NCBI GenBank assembly: GCA_025677815.1
Contig: JAIXMP010000013.1
Span: 992,001-1,056,000 of the forward strand
Length of the DNA: 64,000 bases
From: Phascolomyces articulosus
Lineage: Eukaryota; Mucoromycota; Mucoromycetes; Mucorales; Lichtheimiaceae
Direction of reading: 5' to 3'
Below are positions 1 to 12,952 of this stretch, one piece after another. Each line of letters begins with the position of its first letter. The first letter of the stretch is position 1. Position numbers and translations under genes: made by a program. A model generated the notes under the pieces. It saw only the letters and a program-made list of their open reading frames with translations, did not search any database and had not been told where the DNA came from.

Positions 1-1137
1 CTCTAACCCCTAGAAATTCTTTAAGGTTCTTTTCAAAATCGTTAACATAATTTGCAGAAAATGAACAAATCTATTTTTATTGATGCATAAACAAGTTCGA
101 ACTATGAAACCACCATGACGTTACTCTTTCTATTGTATATCATCCATCTGCGTGTTCATGAAGAACAAAATAGAAAAAAAATATCAGATTCCCCTCCCTC
201 TCCCCCCAAAACTTTTTTTTTTACATTATAACCATTGAGAAGATGTAACTATATACCATATATATACAAAGATACTTCTGAGTTGTTGCTATTCACCCGA
301 TGTATATAGTTTGTTATAATGCGATTTCTAGATCACTCAACGACAATTATATGCAAATGCGCTTTACTTTTTTGTATCCTTTTCTATATAGTGTATGCGG
401 AGAAGAACATAGAAAAAGTTATCCATTTTTCCATTCTTTTCGTATAGCGAGATCTATTTTATACCGTACAACGCAGAGAAACTATAAACCTCGTAGCGAC
501 GTTTATTTCTAAGGGGATAATACGAGTAGTACTAATACAACCATGTCATATTCAACCATGGAATAAAACAATTATAAAATGAATTAAAAATAATTGTTAT
601 ATGTTTTGTTTATTTATTATATGAACAATTAAATGGTCGAAGAAGAAGTCTATATACTAACTTAATATAATTATTATTATGTTAAAAATTGAATAATTTA
701 TTATGGTCAGAATAAACAAGATAAACACTAATACAAAATAAGAAATGACTTCTTCTTCTTCTTCTCCCTTGATTCTATATAACAAAAAGAAAGAATCGAA
801 TGATAGTCATTCGGTTTCTTATACATCTTATGCCTTCTAGTTTAGTATTGTTGTGTGCGGTAATACTATAGTAAAATTTGAGATCGAACCATTCCCAATT
901 TTAGCGGTTCAAAAAGAGAGTTTTCTTTTATCCTAAAACAATCCCAATCCCTTTTTTTTTTCTTAATAATTCTTTCTCTCTCTCTACCTTCTGGTAGGTT
1001 GGAATAAGAGAACATAACAATGTATATATGCTCCGCACTTAACTTTTTTTCTTCTATATAGAGCAGGATCGAATAACAAATAGACTACCAAAAAAATGTA
1101 ATTTGATCATCATTATCATCATCACTTGTAATTTCTC

Positions 1138-1168
<31 letters not shown>

Positions 1169-1366
1169 GTTCTTTCCTTGTTTTCATTTTTTGATATAGC
1201 AAGTAGTAGTAAACCAGACATTATTTAATATTACTACTTAGCGATAACAATATCCAATTTCCTCTCCTTCATAAATCATCAATCATCACCACCTATTTCT
1301 GTCACACTACTAGTATTAGAAAGTGTGAAAAACCCATATATATTATAATACCCTTACAATTTATAT
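1..1366. other. 5' intergenic region upstream of the ThrE-like gene
   Basis: No coding sequence could be supported here. The stretch is A+T-rich. A pyrimidine-rich CT microsatellite (about 1137-1169) lies roughly 200 bases ahead of the first ATG of the next gene, a common promoter-proximal feature in fungi. A 70-codon open frame at 300-512 has no recognisable composition or motif and is probably chance. Confidence 0.5.
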
Positions 1367-3516
1367 ATGCGACGCCGGCTTTCACCAACACGAATGTCCA
1401 ACACAGAAATACTACGTCCATCAACTGAACAAGACCAAAGACCGTCTCTATTACGGAATGGCTTGGGATCATCCGGACGATCCATGAGTAGTGATACCAT
1501 TGTAGCCATCACACATGGAGGAGGAAGTACAGGGGGGAATGGTAGTAGTGATGGAAACAGTAATAAAAGTAGTCAAGGTGGAAGTGGTGGTCCATTATCC
1601 CATTTACAAGAATCAGACAAATCAACCATGGTTGGAACACCTACCAGTTTTGCCAAAACATCTCCTTTTGGTGACGATGATGAAAATCTTCATCCTCCAA
1701 TGAATAATGATACAAAAGCACCAAACATAATACATGATGTAATAGACAGTGGTGATGATGAAAAGAACACGATAGCTGTCGTTGATATGGTGGAAGCAAG
1801 TAATTCCATTGCAATAATGGGAAGTATACGAAGACCACCATCGACACAAAAAGATTATCATGAAGAACAAAAAATAAAACGACGCCATAAAAACGATGTA
1901 TTTGTGGATGTACACAATGATCTCACATTGAACAACAATTCATCCTCACCTGAAGAATTATTTCAAACCAAAAAATCCATCTTGTTAACTTTGGGTCGAT
2001 GTCTTTTACAATATGGAAGTCCATGTCATCGTGTGGTAATAGAAATAAACTTTTTTTCTGACTTTTTCCTCCCTTATAAAAGTGCTATTATTATCACTTT
2101 ATCTAACCACGTATTAGGAAGACACACTCCGTCACACGGCCAAAATGTTGATGATCGATGCCACTTTTTCCATTGTACCTGATCTTGTTTTAGTGTCCAT
2201 GACAAAACCTACTACCCACATTGATGATGATCAACAACAGCAACATGCCTATCAACATCAAAAATATGAATCAGAAACATTGATTATTAAATCTGCACAA
2301 AGTTTTGATACCGGTAAACTTGTACGCATGACAAAAACCATGAATGCGTTACATAAGGGAGACCTTAGTTTGGATGGGTGTCTTGCTTCATTACAAGAAA
2401 TCATGGAAGCACCAGCAACATGTGGTCCATTTGCCATTTGTTTTTCATTTGCAGCCATTGGATTCTCTGCATCCTTGTGCATGTTTGAAGGTTCCTGGTT
2501 TGATGCTGCGTTAGCTGCTCTTTTGGGCTTAGTGGTAGCACTTTTGTTTCTTATCTCCATGACATTTCCTGTATATGGTCCTGTCTTTGAAATTTCAGCA
2601 TGTATTTTGGTGGGCATCTTTGATCGCATTTTACATGATTATGTTTGTTTTTCCAAAGTGGCTGTATCCTCTATTCTGATTCTGCTTCCTGGGTATGGGA
2701 TGACCATGGCAGTGGTAAATATTAACATGAATAATAATAACAGCAAAGAAAAAAAAAATTTTAATTGTGTTTCTTTTATTACTATCATGTTCTTTCTTTT
2801 ATGGGCTTTGTATTATATTATATAGATGGAAATATCAGCCCACCAAGTGACGACAGGTGCTATTCGATTAATCTATGCAGTCATCTATGCTTTCATGTTA
2901 GCCTACGGATTACAAATTGGGAGCAGTGTTTATTTGGCGATCAATCCTGACGTTCCTGATGAAGGCACTTGCGGCGGTCCCATATCACCTTGGTTTTACA
3001 CTTTATTATTCCCCATCATGGCCATTTCCATTGGGTTGGCTTATGGTTCATCAAGGCACCAATGGGCTACTCAAATCGCCTGTGCTGCCATCGGTTTTTG
3101 TGTTCTTTACTTTCTAGGCAAAATCGTCACAGATGCACAAATATTAAGCACAATAGCAGCTTTTGCCATGGGATTATATGCTAATTTTGCGTTAAAATTA
3201 ACGGGTGATCCACCTTTAGCTCCACTTTGTGTTGGTATTACTTTACTTGTTCCTGGAAGTATTGGTAAGATGATATGATCTTTTATTCATTTATGATGCT
3301 GATGATAAAATATATAAAAACTCATTCTTGAAATTTTCTATTATCATTGTAGGTGTACGAGATGCGTTTGCATTATTACATCAAAATGATTTGAGTCAAG
3401 GGCTTTATCCGATCCATATGCTTCGGATTTCTCTCGGCATATCTGTTGGACTTTATGGCTCGGCAATGATCGTTTATCCCACGGGCAAATTACGCTCGTT
3501 GTACATTTCCTTGTAG
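1367..3516 (+). CDS. ThrE/Prm10-type multi-pass membrane protein
   Basis: Four exons: 1367-2035, 2118-2714, 2826-3264 and 3353-3516, giving about 622 residues. Residues 1 to ~200 are hydrophilic and rich in Gly, Ser, Asn and Asp. The conserved domain then starts with 'LLTLGRCLLQYGSPCHRV', joined across intron 1 to 'EDTLRHTAKMLMIDATFSIV'. This is the hallmark of the ThrE/DUF1212 family, which includes bacterial threonine exporters and yeast pheromone-regulated Prm10. At least eight hydrophobic segments follow, including 'MEISAHQVTTGAIRLIYAV' and 'LVPGSIGVRDAF', both typical family signatures. It probably acts as a small-solute exporter in a fungal membrane; the substrate cannot be told from sequence. 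The start is the first ATG in frame, after an A+T-rich leader with no competing upstream ATG in frame. The family call is firm, the transport role is inferred. Confidence 0.88.
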
Positions 3517-3650
3517 AAAAAAAAAGCAATAATAATAAAAAACAACTTTTTTTTTTATTTTGATTCTTGTAATATATATTTATATATTTTAAGTAATTTT
3601 GTTACAAATAAATAAATAAAAATACACACTTATTTTATGAAAATTAATTA

Positions 3651-5228
3651 TTATTGTGGCGTCAACACAGCTCGGTATCGAATTGATCCGTCTTCGTTAT
3701 CTTTGATCGCCTTACTAATACCTTCTGGTGTCTATAGAATAAGTGAAAAAAAAATAAGAAGGATTGAGTTTCAAGAAGGAAGGAATTCAGAATGGTTAAT
3801 ATAAAACATCCAAACTTACCATTGGATAATCCACAATAGTAGGTTTGATATTATGTCTTGCAGCAAATTCAAGCATGAGATCCACTACATAACGACTTCC
3901 ATTGACAGAACCTCGAAGGGTCTTTTGATGTGCAATCATTGGTAGAACTTTATGGATTTGAATAGGACCTTCAGGAATACCCAACATAAACATGGATCCG
4001 TTACTAAAAAAAAGGTCAATGTTGAATGATGTTGTTTATTATGCATTAATAATATAGCAGCATAGTAATCCACTAAAAGATAAAAATCTAGCAATATCCT
4101 CTTTTTTTACAAGAGCATTCATATTACTTTACCTATCCAATAAATCCATATAATTGTCCCATTCCAAGTTTACACTCACTGTATTCAGGATATAATCAAA
4201 TTTTGGTGCTTGTTCAATAAATTCTGGTGTGAAATCTTTGGAGCACAAAAATTCATGGGCACCAAATTGAAGCGATTCTTCCTTTTTGGACTATTCGTGG
4301 TTATTTTTTTTTTGTAGCGGAGCAATAAAAAAAGGGTCAATTCAATGAGGGAATCAACAGAATTCTCTTCAATTCAAGGAAAAGGGAAAGAAATAATTTG
4401 AAAAAATGACGAAGAACAATAACAACAATAACTTACTGGGGTATGAGAAATTGCAGTAACATGACAACCCCACGCGCGAGAAAATTGAATCCCTAAATGC
4501 CCTAATCCACCAATGCCTACGATAGCGACATGTGCTGTGGGAGGAACTTGAGCAATATGGAGTGCTGTAAAGAGAGTGAGTCCTGCGCACATGAGCGGCG
4601 CGGCTTCTCTTGGAGTAAAACATTCTGGAATTGCAAATATGAATCTATACAAACAAACAAAAAAAACGTCAATATGGATATCAATTCATATAGAAATCAA
4701 ATATAAGATCATGGGTCAGATAAACATTACTTTGCTTTACAAACAGCACCATGAGCAAAACCATTATTGTTCCCTTCAGGAAATGAAACACGGTATGGGC
4801 ACATACTATCATATCCAGATCTACATTTCTTACAATCCAAACACGCGTCCCTTAAAAATATCCAGCTAATAAAAGAACAGCGAGTAGTAGCAGTAACGAT
4901 GTTTTGTGAGCCATTTATACGCTCTCCATTTAACCAAGTGTTGTTATTATTATTCCAAAAGTCCAAACATTTACCCAACAATATCCCCTTTTTTATGTCC
5001 TCTCACACCAGCACCAAGGTCAACAATTTCTCCAACAGGTTCATGACCGAGAATGACACCAGGTTTATTCATAAAGAGCATATCCGTATGACATACACCT
5101 CCTGCTAAAATCTTGATAAACACTTCATCCTCTTTAAGTGGTGGTGTTTTATAAGTGATTTCTTCAAATTGACCAGGTTTGTCGGTGGTAGCAAAAGCCG
5201 TAATATCGTATCCTTCCCCAGATGACAT
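3651..5228 (-). CDS. Zinc-dependent alcohol dehydrogenase, cinnamyl-alcohol-dehydrogenase-like branch
   Basis: Six exons, 5' to 3': 5228-4975, 4865-4731, 4644-4437, 4290-4133, 4003-3820, 3731-3651; 339 residues. Medium-chain dehydrogenase/reductase fold. The catalytic-zinc ligands are visible as Cys46 in 'GGVCHTD' and His62-Glu63 in 'GHEPVGE'. The structural-zinc loop has four cysteines (93, 96, 99, 107) in 'DACLDCKKCRSGYDSMC'. The nucleotide-binding turn is 'GIGGLGHLGIQFSRAWG'. The C-terminal half ('HQKTLRGSVNGSR', 'IKPTIVDYPM') resembles CAD/Adh6-type NADP(H) enzymes more than classical yeast Adh1. It should reversibly oxidise alcohols to aldehydes in the cytosol; no organelle signal is seen. 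An in-frame ATG further upstream exists, but the chosen start gives the usual family N-terminus. It is divergently transcribed from the PSMD5 gene. Confidence 0.9.
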
Positions 5229-5779
5229 GATGGACTGGGATTTTATTGAAAAAAAAAAAAAAGAAAAAACTAAAGAGGTATACTCAAAGAAGAAGAGAGA
5301 AAGATTTAAATATATATATGGATTAACATTAGACTCCGAACTGATTGTTGTCGCTTGTGCTAAAAAAAATAAGCGAACCATCTATACGAGTCATGACGCG
5401 CGACTTGTAATCTATAAACGAGTAACACACGTTTTCAGTTAGGATTTGAGAATTGCAACCTCCTTCTGGGTTATATTACGAAGGATTGTTGAAAATAAAA
5501 TAAATAATGTGTCGAATATTTACTTTTGTAATGATCTGACCGAGAAACAAGGTGGTTTATTAATGAGATTCTTTCTCTAATGTAAATAAGAGAAGAGTTA
5601 TTTGTCTTGATAACAGCTATATTAATAACATGTCTCAAAGACGTACCCCCACTGGTGTGGTTGTCTGACAAAAAAAAAATCCTGCGGAAATTGGGATTTT
5701 TCATTACTGGCGCATAAAAGATAAAGTTGCGCGTCTAAAGTTAGGATCTCTTTGCTTGAAACAAGAAAAAAATAAAACC
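5229..5779. promoter_or_regulatory. Divergent promoter between the alcohol dehydrogenase and PSMD5 genes
   Basis: These 551 bases separate two genes that point away from each other, so they should hold both promoters. No specific factor-binding site could be assigned with confidence, and no canonical proteasome-associated element was seen. Confidence 0.5.
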
Positions 5780-8566
5780 ATGCCATCGATAACAACACCA
5801 CTTGAACGCGTTGCTGATGCTATCCATCCAGATTCAACTAGTACTATTCGAGATAAAATAAATGCCCTTTCTTCATTTTCTCAATCGCTTCATGGTAAAT
5901 AAGAATCAATAATAAATAATAAAAATAAAAATGACACATTGAATTCCATGGTTTATTTTATATTTAAAAATATTTATATGGGTGTATGGGGAACCAAAAA
6001 AAAAAAAATGATTGGGGTTGATTAGATGTCAGTATCGATCAAGCACAATCCGTCTTTGAAAATATACCTTTAGGAAGTTTTTACATGTTATTTGGCATTG
6101 CAGAAGGAAGTGATGAAGAAGAGGAATTAAACAAGGTGTTATGTCAAGTGATACGCAAGTTATTGGACCCATTTACTTATGATATGATTGCTGCTGACGA
6201 TAATAATATGGTAAAAACAAAGAGATCTTGTTTTTTTATCAAAGAGGCAAAAAGTTATTATAAGCGTGTTTCTTATTATTATTAGACCTTTTTAGTGCAA
6301 GGATTGAATCATTTTTCATCTGATATTCGTTATTTGTCACTGATTCAAGTCGAAAAATGTTTGAATTCAACACCACAAACAATCGATCAAGTTGTAAGTT
6401 TATTAACAAGGTTTAAATAAAAAACAATTCAGTACTATTTATTCATCCAACAAATATATCGTTATCCATACAATAGGCCCATTCCAATGTATTTAGCTTT
6501 TTGCTAGCTACAATTGCTTTTCAACAAACACAAACAGCTGCCAAAGCAGTAGATATTGCAACAAAGGTAAATCAAGTTCCAATAACAGTTTTTTTTTCAT
6601 GAATTGGAAATATAAATATTTACGCAATTTATGCTTTGTTAGATTGGAGTGAAGGTTCCTGAAGTACTCTTTTCGCAAAACGCAAGCATCCTTAGAAATC
6701 TTTTGGAAACGTAAGTATCTAATAATATTGACAATAATATATGCTTGCAACAACTCTAAGTTTATGTTTCTGTTCTTTGATTTATTTATTTTTTTTCAAT
6801 AGAAATGAGACTGTACGCTTCAGAGTGTATGAATTGATTGTCCGAGTAGCTGGATCATCTACACGAGCCTTTGAATTGGGAGAGACTTCAGGATTATTGA
6901 ATGGATTTATCAATGAAGTTCAATCGACGGATACGTTGGTTGCATTAAATGCAATTGAAATTTTGCGCCAGGTAATTATTCTATTAATAATATATATACA
7001 TAACTCTTATCAATTAAAACGGTATGGTTGAAAAAAAACAACTTTTATTACATGTAGATTGCAGTTACATCTGCTGGTTTATCCTTTTTGGAAAAATCCA
7101 ACTTGTTGGAACATTTAGCAACGTCACTAGATACTGGGGATGATAATGATACAGCTGTCATGTTGACAAAATCTGCTACATTTTTATTTTTCGGACAACT
7201 TGCACAAAATGAGGTAATCATAAACTATAATGATGATGGTTTAAGAGAGAAGGAATTTGACAGTCTTTTTTTTTCGTTATTTTTAAGGAAATTGAATTCG
7301 GACCAATTGAACAAAAATACCATTACTTGGAAAAGCTTGAAAGCTTTTTGGATAAGGATGATACCAATAAGGAAATATTGGTAAGTAGATTACATGAAAT
7401 ATATATAAAAAAGAATGCAGGGAACGTCTAATATAATTTACTACTACTGCTACCATTACAAAATGATCATAAGTTAAATAATAACTTGTGATATCTTTTA
7501 TTATATTATTGTTATGCAATATGGTTATTAGACGGCAGTGATTGGATCTATTGGTCTTGTGGGTTCAAATGAACAAGGTTTACGGTTACTCCATAATACG
7601 CCATTACTTAATAAATTCATGGAAATGTTCTCAACGACAGCAGGCGATATAAAGGCTGAGTTTCTTCAAAGTTTAACTAAGCTTATGGGTGTGAGGTTAG
7701 TTACTCCATAAAGTAACATTGTTATTATTATCTTTATGTTGGTTGTAATATTAATTGTCTTTATATTAATGGTTTTTATTCTCCATGATTAATTATTTAT
7801 AGGACAGAGGACCCTGCAGTAGAACAGATGACACGTCAAGTTTATGATTCCATGGATGGTAATTATATAAAATAATAAGACATTTTAACAATATTCATTA
7901 TTATGATATGAATTAGGAAACGAAAAAGAAGAAGGAAAAAAAAACAGGGATCGTGCTTCTTACATGAAAGAGTAATTTTTTCATTTTCTTTTTAGGGAGA
8001 CCAACTACTTTGGATAATTTAATCCAGACTGCGAAACAGCCCGTGGAAAACATTCGCGTGGCAGCGTTTGCTTGCATGAAATCCATTGCTTCACACATGT
8101 GGGGTCGCCGGGTAAATATCAATTAGGAGAATTGGGGGAGGGGAAGGGGAGAGAGGGAATGACTCTATTTTTACCTATTTGGGGTGATTACGGATATACT
8201 AATCAACCAGATATTAGGAAATGGTACGAAATGAGCATATTCTAGGCTATTTAGTGGATCGTACAGTTGAACATACCCTTGAGGGTCAAGTAAGTTTTAA
8301 TTTCCATCGGAAAAGAGGGCAAGAGGACAATGTTTTTTTTTACTATATAATATTATGTTTGGGATACGCTATGTACTAATTGTTGCACGTGCAATCATAA
8401 TGATGTTGATAAATAGAGATGGAAATTTAACATCGCGGAAACGTTGACGACAGCGGATGATGCACAAGAAACACTAGGCGACCATTATCGCATATTACGC
8501 AACTATGTCCGACAAGGACCGTATTACCGACCTACCGAACCAGCTGCAGCTCTGGAAAGTGCCTAA
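5780..8566 (+). CDS. PSMD5: 26S proteasome non-ATPase regulatory subunit 5 (PSMD5/S5b-like) assembly chaperone
   Basis: Thirteen exons: 5780-5894, 6026-6210, 6286-6393, 6477-6566, 6643-6710, 6803-6971, 7058-7213, 7288-7380, 7532-7695, 7803-7858, 7996-8111, 8218-8289, 8417-8566. The phases all close and give 513 residues, close to the ~504 of human PSMD5. The protein is all-helical HEAT/ARM-like repeats (for example 'ETVRFRVYELIVRVAGSST', 'VALNAIEILRQIAVTSAG'). It ends with 'YVRQGPYYRPTEPAAALESA'; the RQGPYY tail is characteristic of PSMD5. PSMD5 (yeast counterpart Hsm3) is a chaperone that binds Rpt subunits while the base of the 19S particle is assembled in cytosol and nucleus, and is absent from mature proteasomes. 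Several exons are shorter than 100 bases. The family call is confident; the chaperone role is by homology. Confidence 0.9.
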
Positions 8567-8949
8567 TAATACATATACAGGAGAAATATATATATATATA
8601 TATAACAAATATAATAATAATAAAAAAAGGGGAATTAGAAAGAGAGGGAAAAAGAAGAACGAAAGGGAGGGAGGTGAAGAACAAGAAGTCGAACGGGGAG
8701 AACATGTTTTTTTTTGTCAAACTGAAAAAAAAAACCTTTTGTTCCCGCATATTAAAAAGAGACTCTTCTTACAATCATAATTATACATCACACACGCATG
8801 CAGCATACTACAAACCACATAATAATATAATAATGATATAATAATCTTTCTTTTTTTTTTTTTACCTTTTTCTTTCCTTCTTACCTCCTTTTTTTATCTT
8901 TTTCTTTTTTTTTTTTACAATAAAAAAATATACTACTATATCCATAATT
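8567..8949. other. Intergenic: PSMD5 3' end and kinase promoter
   Basis: Purine-rich and then pyrimidine-rich low-complexity sequence with AAT and poly-T runs. No gene is supported. The poly-T tracts at about 8850-8920 lie just ahead of the kinase start and may be promoter elements. Confidence 0.5.
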
Positions 8950-10510
8950 ATGGTATGTCAATATCCTCCAAGTCCAGCTACTACAACTTCATTTTCATTT
9001 AAAGGAATGGATGATGAAAATAATTGCCATTCAGGACAACAACAGCAACAAGAACAGGAACAAAAACGACAAGTTTGGATTCCCCATCATTCTTTACGTA
9101 AAATATTATTACGTATTATTTCCCTGCGCCATTTATATCATCATCCCCGTGAACCTATTTTTTCGCCACCTTCTTCATTCCGACAAGGGAAACAACAACA
9201 ATCTACCACATCATATAATAAAAAAGACGATGATAGTGATGATGCCATCACTCTATCTAGAAAGAATAAAAATGCCGATTATAGTAAAAAACAGCCTCAC
9301 CATAATGATAATAATAATGCTTTAATAGATTCTATCTATAAAGATATTATCAAATCTATTGGCGTTGGTTCATATGCAGATGTACGACTTGTACAATCCA
9401 AAACATCATATCAAATGCTAGCCATCAAAACATTTCGAAAACGACCAAAAAGCGTTCCCGAGCGCAGATATATGAAACAAATTAATGCAGAGTATTGCAT
9501 TGCTACATCTCTGGACCATCCCAATGTTGTCAAGACGTTTGACTTGGGTAGAGATCCTGCCACAGATCGTTATTTTATCGTCATGGAATATGTAATGTAT
9601 TATTTCTTACTTTCAACATTAAGTATCTTGGTTTAAAGAACACAAAAGAAAAAAAACACTAACTTGTTTATTATCCAAATATGTATCTTTATTATGATGA
9701 TATGTACAATTATAGTGTAGTGATGGAGATTTATGCACAGCTATCAGCAATGGCAGTTTACGTTCGATGGATGAACTGCATTGTTACTTTAAGCAGCTCT
9801 TACAAGGGTTAGCCTATCTGCACGATGTCATGGGAATTGCTCATCGCGACATCAAACCTGAGAATCTATTGCTCCATGGCCACATCCTCAAGATTACAGA
9901 TTTCGGGGTAGCAGATGTGATGCGTGAAGCATGGCAAACTCAGAAACGTCACAGTTATGATTTGTGCGGCACAACGAGTTATGTAGCACCCGAATTGTAT
10001 ACCCAACGCGAATACAGAGGAGATAAGGTAAAAAAAAAAAAGATATTATATGATAATAGATTTTCATGATAACATTTATTAATTAATATATCAACCTCTT
10101 CTAAATAGGCAGATATGTGGTCCGTGGGAATTGTGTATTATGTGATGCAACGAGGTGAAATGTTATTTGCTAGTGCCAAACTCTGTGATACATTTTATCG
10201 AGCCTATCTTCGCTATCATCCTGACCGCCAATACGCATTATTCAACAACAACAAATTATTTAAACCTGAAGTTCGCGATATGCTGTATCGCTTATTGGAC
10301 CCTAATCCTTCAAGACGATATTCAGCTCATCAGCTTTTACAATTACCATGGATTGAAAAACAACCTGTCTGTTGTCAAATGTCAAAATATCATGATCATA
10401 TTAATGGCTATGCCACAAGGAATCGTCGTACAGTTGGGATGGCGGCTGCATCACCACAGAAACAAATATTTGTAGGATCTGTCAATAATAACAAAAAGGT
10501 CCATGTATAA
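8950..10510 (+). CDS. HAL4/HAL5/NPR1-type serine/threonine protein kinase
   Basis: Three exons: 8950-9591, 9716-10027, 10109-10510; 451 residues. Residues 1 to ~130 are a low-complexity regulatory extension rich in Gln, Ser, Lys and Asp. The kinase domain follows: Gly-rich loop 'IGVGSYADVRL' (137-147), catalytic Lys160 in 'LAIKTFRKR', catalytic loop 'HRDIKPENLLL', metal-binding 'DFGVADV', activation segment ending in 'TTSYVAPELYTQREYRGDK', then 'ADMWSVGIVYYVMQ'. All catalytic residues are present. The aPE-region and the 'FASAKLCDTFYRAYLRYHPD' segment match the fungal HAL/NPR1 subfamily, which regulates nutrient and potassium transporters at the plasma membrane. The kinase call is firm, subfamily membership likely, targets unknown. 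Intron 2 falls between the activation segment and helix F. Confidence 0.9.
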
Positions 10511-12952
10511 ATTTGTGAATATAAATGTATTAGAAAAACACTATTTTAGTATATAAATAATAATAATAATAATAAATAAGCAGCAGCAGCAGCATCGTAA
10601 TAATAATATTAACGTACCACACTAATAAAGAAACAAAATGCCATGCATTATTAACAAAGAGGCATGTTTACATTACCACGACAAACGGAATTGTTTGGGC
10701 ATCATTCCTCTAGTAGTAGATTTATAATTAGTATGTACCAGTTGCAAAAATATCCTTCATTATCTATAATAAATACAATACGTACATAACATTCCACTCA
10801 TTATGGTGATGAAAGAAGCCTACGTATCTTTTTATTAATACCATTGTATAATAATAATAACACGTACCTTGAGTAAAATTCAAATGTTGTTTGTTTGCTT
10901 TTGTTTGTGTTTATACCACGAATGTACATTATTGTGTACACATCTTTTTTCCAAATACGAGTATTTTATACATATATGGATTGGATTATTCCTTTTTGAA
11001 AGATTATTATCTTTTATAACAGTATTTAGTGTGCAGTGTCATAATAATGGAAAATTTCTTCTTGCTACAGATGACTTGCATATTTTCTGCATCTTCTTCC
11101 ATCAAGGTTGGTTTTTTTATAAGAATCATATGTAACATGTATACATTGTAAGTACATTAAAAAAGATAGAGTTCAACATATCGTTTCATCTGTGGCAGAA
11201 GAGAGGCCATGAAAAAAAAAAAAAGAGCAATACGTCCCCTTGGTTTTTTCTCGTCACCTTGTTCACAAAAAAAGGTACGATTATTAGAATCAAGAAAAAT
11301 AAATCATATAATAAATCAAGATTTCGAATAGGTATCATAAAAGATAAATTCTATAATATTACACAGCATATAAATTAGTCGTTGCCTTCAGTATGCAATA
11401 ACAATTTTTTTAAGATTAGTATCCATGGATAAAACAGCAGACTATTGAAAGAGTAATGTTTTGGAGTTTTCAAATGGATATGTTTTTTTTGGCAGCGTAG
11501 TACTTGTAAATATTTCACACTAATGCACAGTAGCTTAAGGGATATTCTCCTTTTCTGTTTGTTGTACTTTTTGTTGCTGTTATTGTTGCTGTAATATGAA
11601 AATACCTGTTTAATCAACCCAGATTTTTTTTTATGCCTTTCACGAATAGAAAGTACTGTAGAGTTAGAGATGTATGTAATACCTTGCAGAAAGTACTATA
11701 CTACAGATGTCACATCAACGCAACATATATAAATATATACAACATATGCTTGATTAAGTCTTGTTGTATAAAAACTTACTCTCTCATTTCCCATCTCCTT
11801 CCCGGTTCCTCAAAAGTAGGGTATAAAAAATGAGTTTCCTATTTTCTTTTTTCTTGCTCTCCTTTTTCAAAATTCACCCTAGATAAAAATAATGTAACAA
11901 GAACTCTATTTTGCCACCCTCTTATTACTAGCCGTACTCTTCATCAAATATCAAAAAACAACAGTCGATATTTTTTTTACCTATAACTGATAAATAGTAT
12001 ATTTTGTCCATATCTATATAAATGGATTTTATTAATATATCTTACCATTTGTTAATAGAGCATGTTGTGCTTTTGGTTTAATTACAAGAACATTGGGGAG
12101 AAAATGAATTTGTTATATAAAAAAGCAAAAGCATGAGCACGTTACGAACATAGGAATAAAAGTAAGAAATATCCTACATATTTCTTGTTTTATATATACA
12201 CCAGAACAATACAAACTGGTTTATAATTATCACATTAGGGTATAATTATGCAGGGTTTTGTAAAACTGTAGAATATGTATTTCATCAAAATGGATATATA
12301 CCCATCATTTCGTCAACTGAATTTATAATGGTATACTATGAGGCTATTAAAAAGAAGTCGTTCAAACAAGTTCATCTGTCGTGATATGAATCCAAACGAT
12401 AGTCTTGTGGAATCATAGTTTATATTTTTGTTATTACATCAATTACATATCAAATAAAATCAATGATTCATTTGAAACAGAAAAGTGTAATAAGCACATA
12501 AAAGATTAGTAGTAAAACAAGATGGACCAATGATTTATATTAAAACAAGTTATAATAAATAATATGGAATGGTCAACGTGACTATCTAAACTACTTTCAG
12601 ACTTATGTTTCATCTGTATATAGAATACCAATAATACATTTTACACCAAATTACATAATAGCAATGATATAATGTAAGACAACGCATATCACTTTGTAAT
12701 ATTCTTATTACATATTTATACTTAAGCAAAAACAAATTATTCTTTTTTTTTTTTTTTTACAAATTACTGTTATTATAATACTGAGGTATAACGTAATATG
12801 TTAACAGCACAGCTCTTCACACTATCCCCAGTTGTCCCTCATAGATACGGTGATAGTTATTTTAATGTTGGGATAAACAACAAACATTGAAAATAAGAAG
12901 GTGGAGCAAATGAACGTAATTTTTCTTTTTATTGTAGCAAATGTAGCATTAT
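10511..12952. other. Gene-poor intergenic region
   Basis: About 2.4 kb of A+T-rich DNA lies between the 3' ends of the kinase gene and the F-box/LRR gene, which converge here. Short open frames (for example 10869-11135) look random. There are AAT repeats at ~10555-10575 and a poly-T run near 12742. No gene, RNA or mobile element was recognised. Confidence 0.5.
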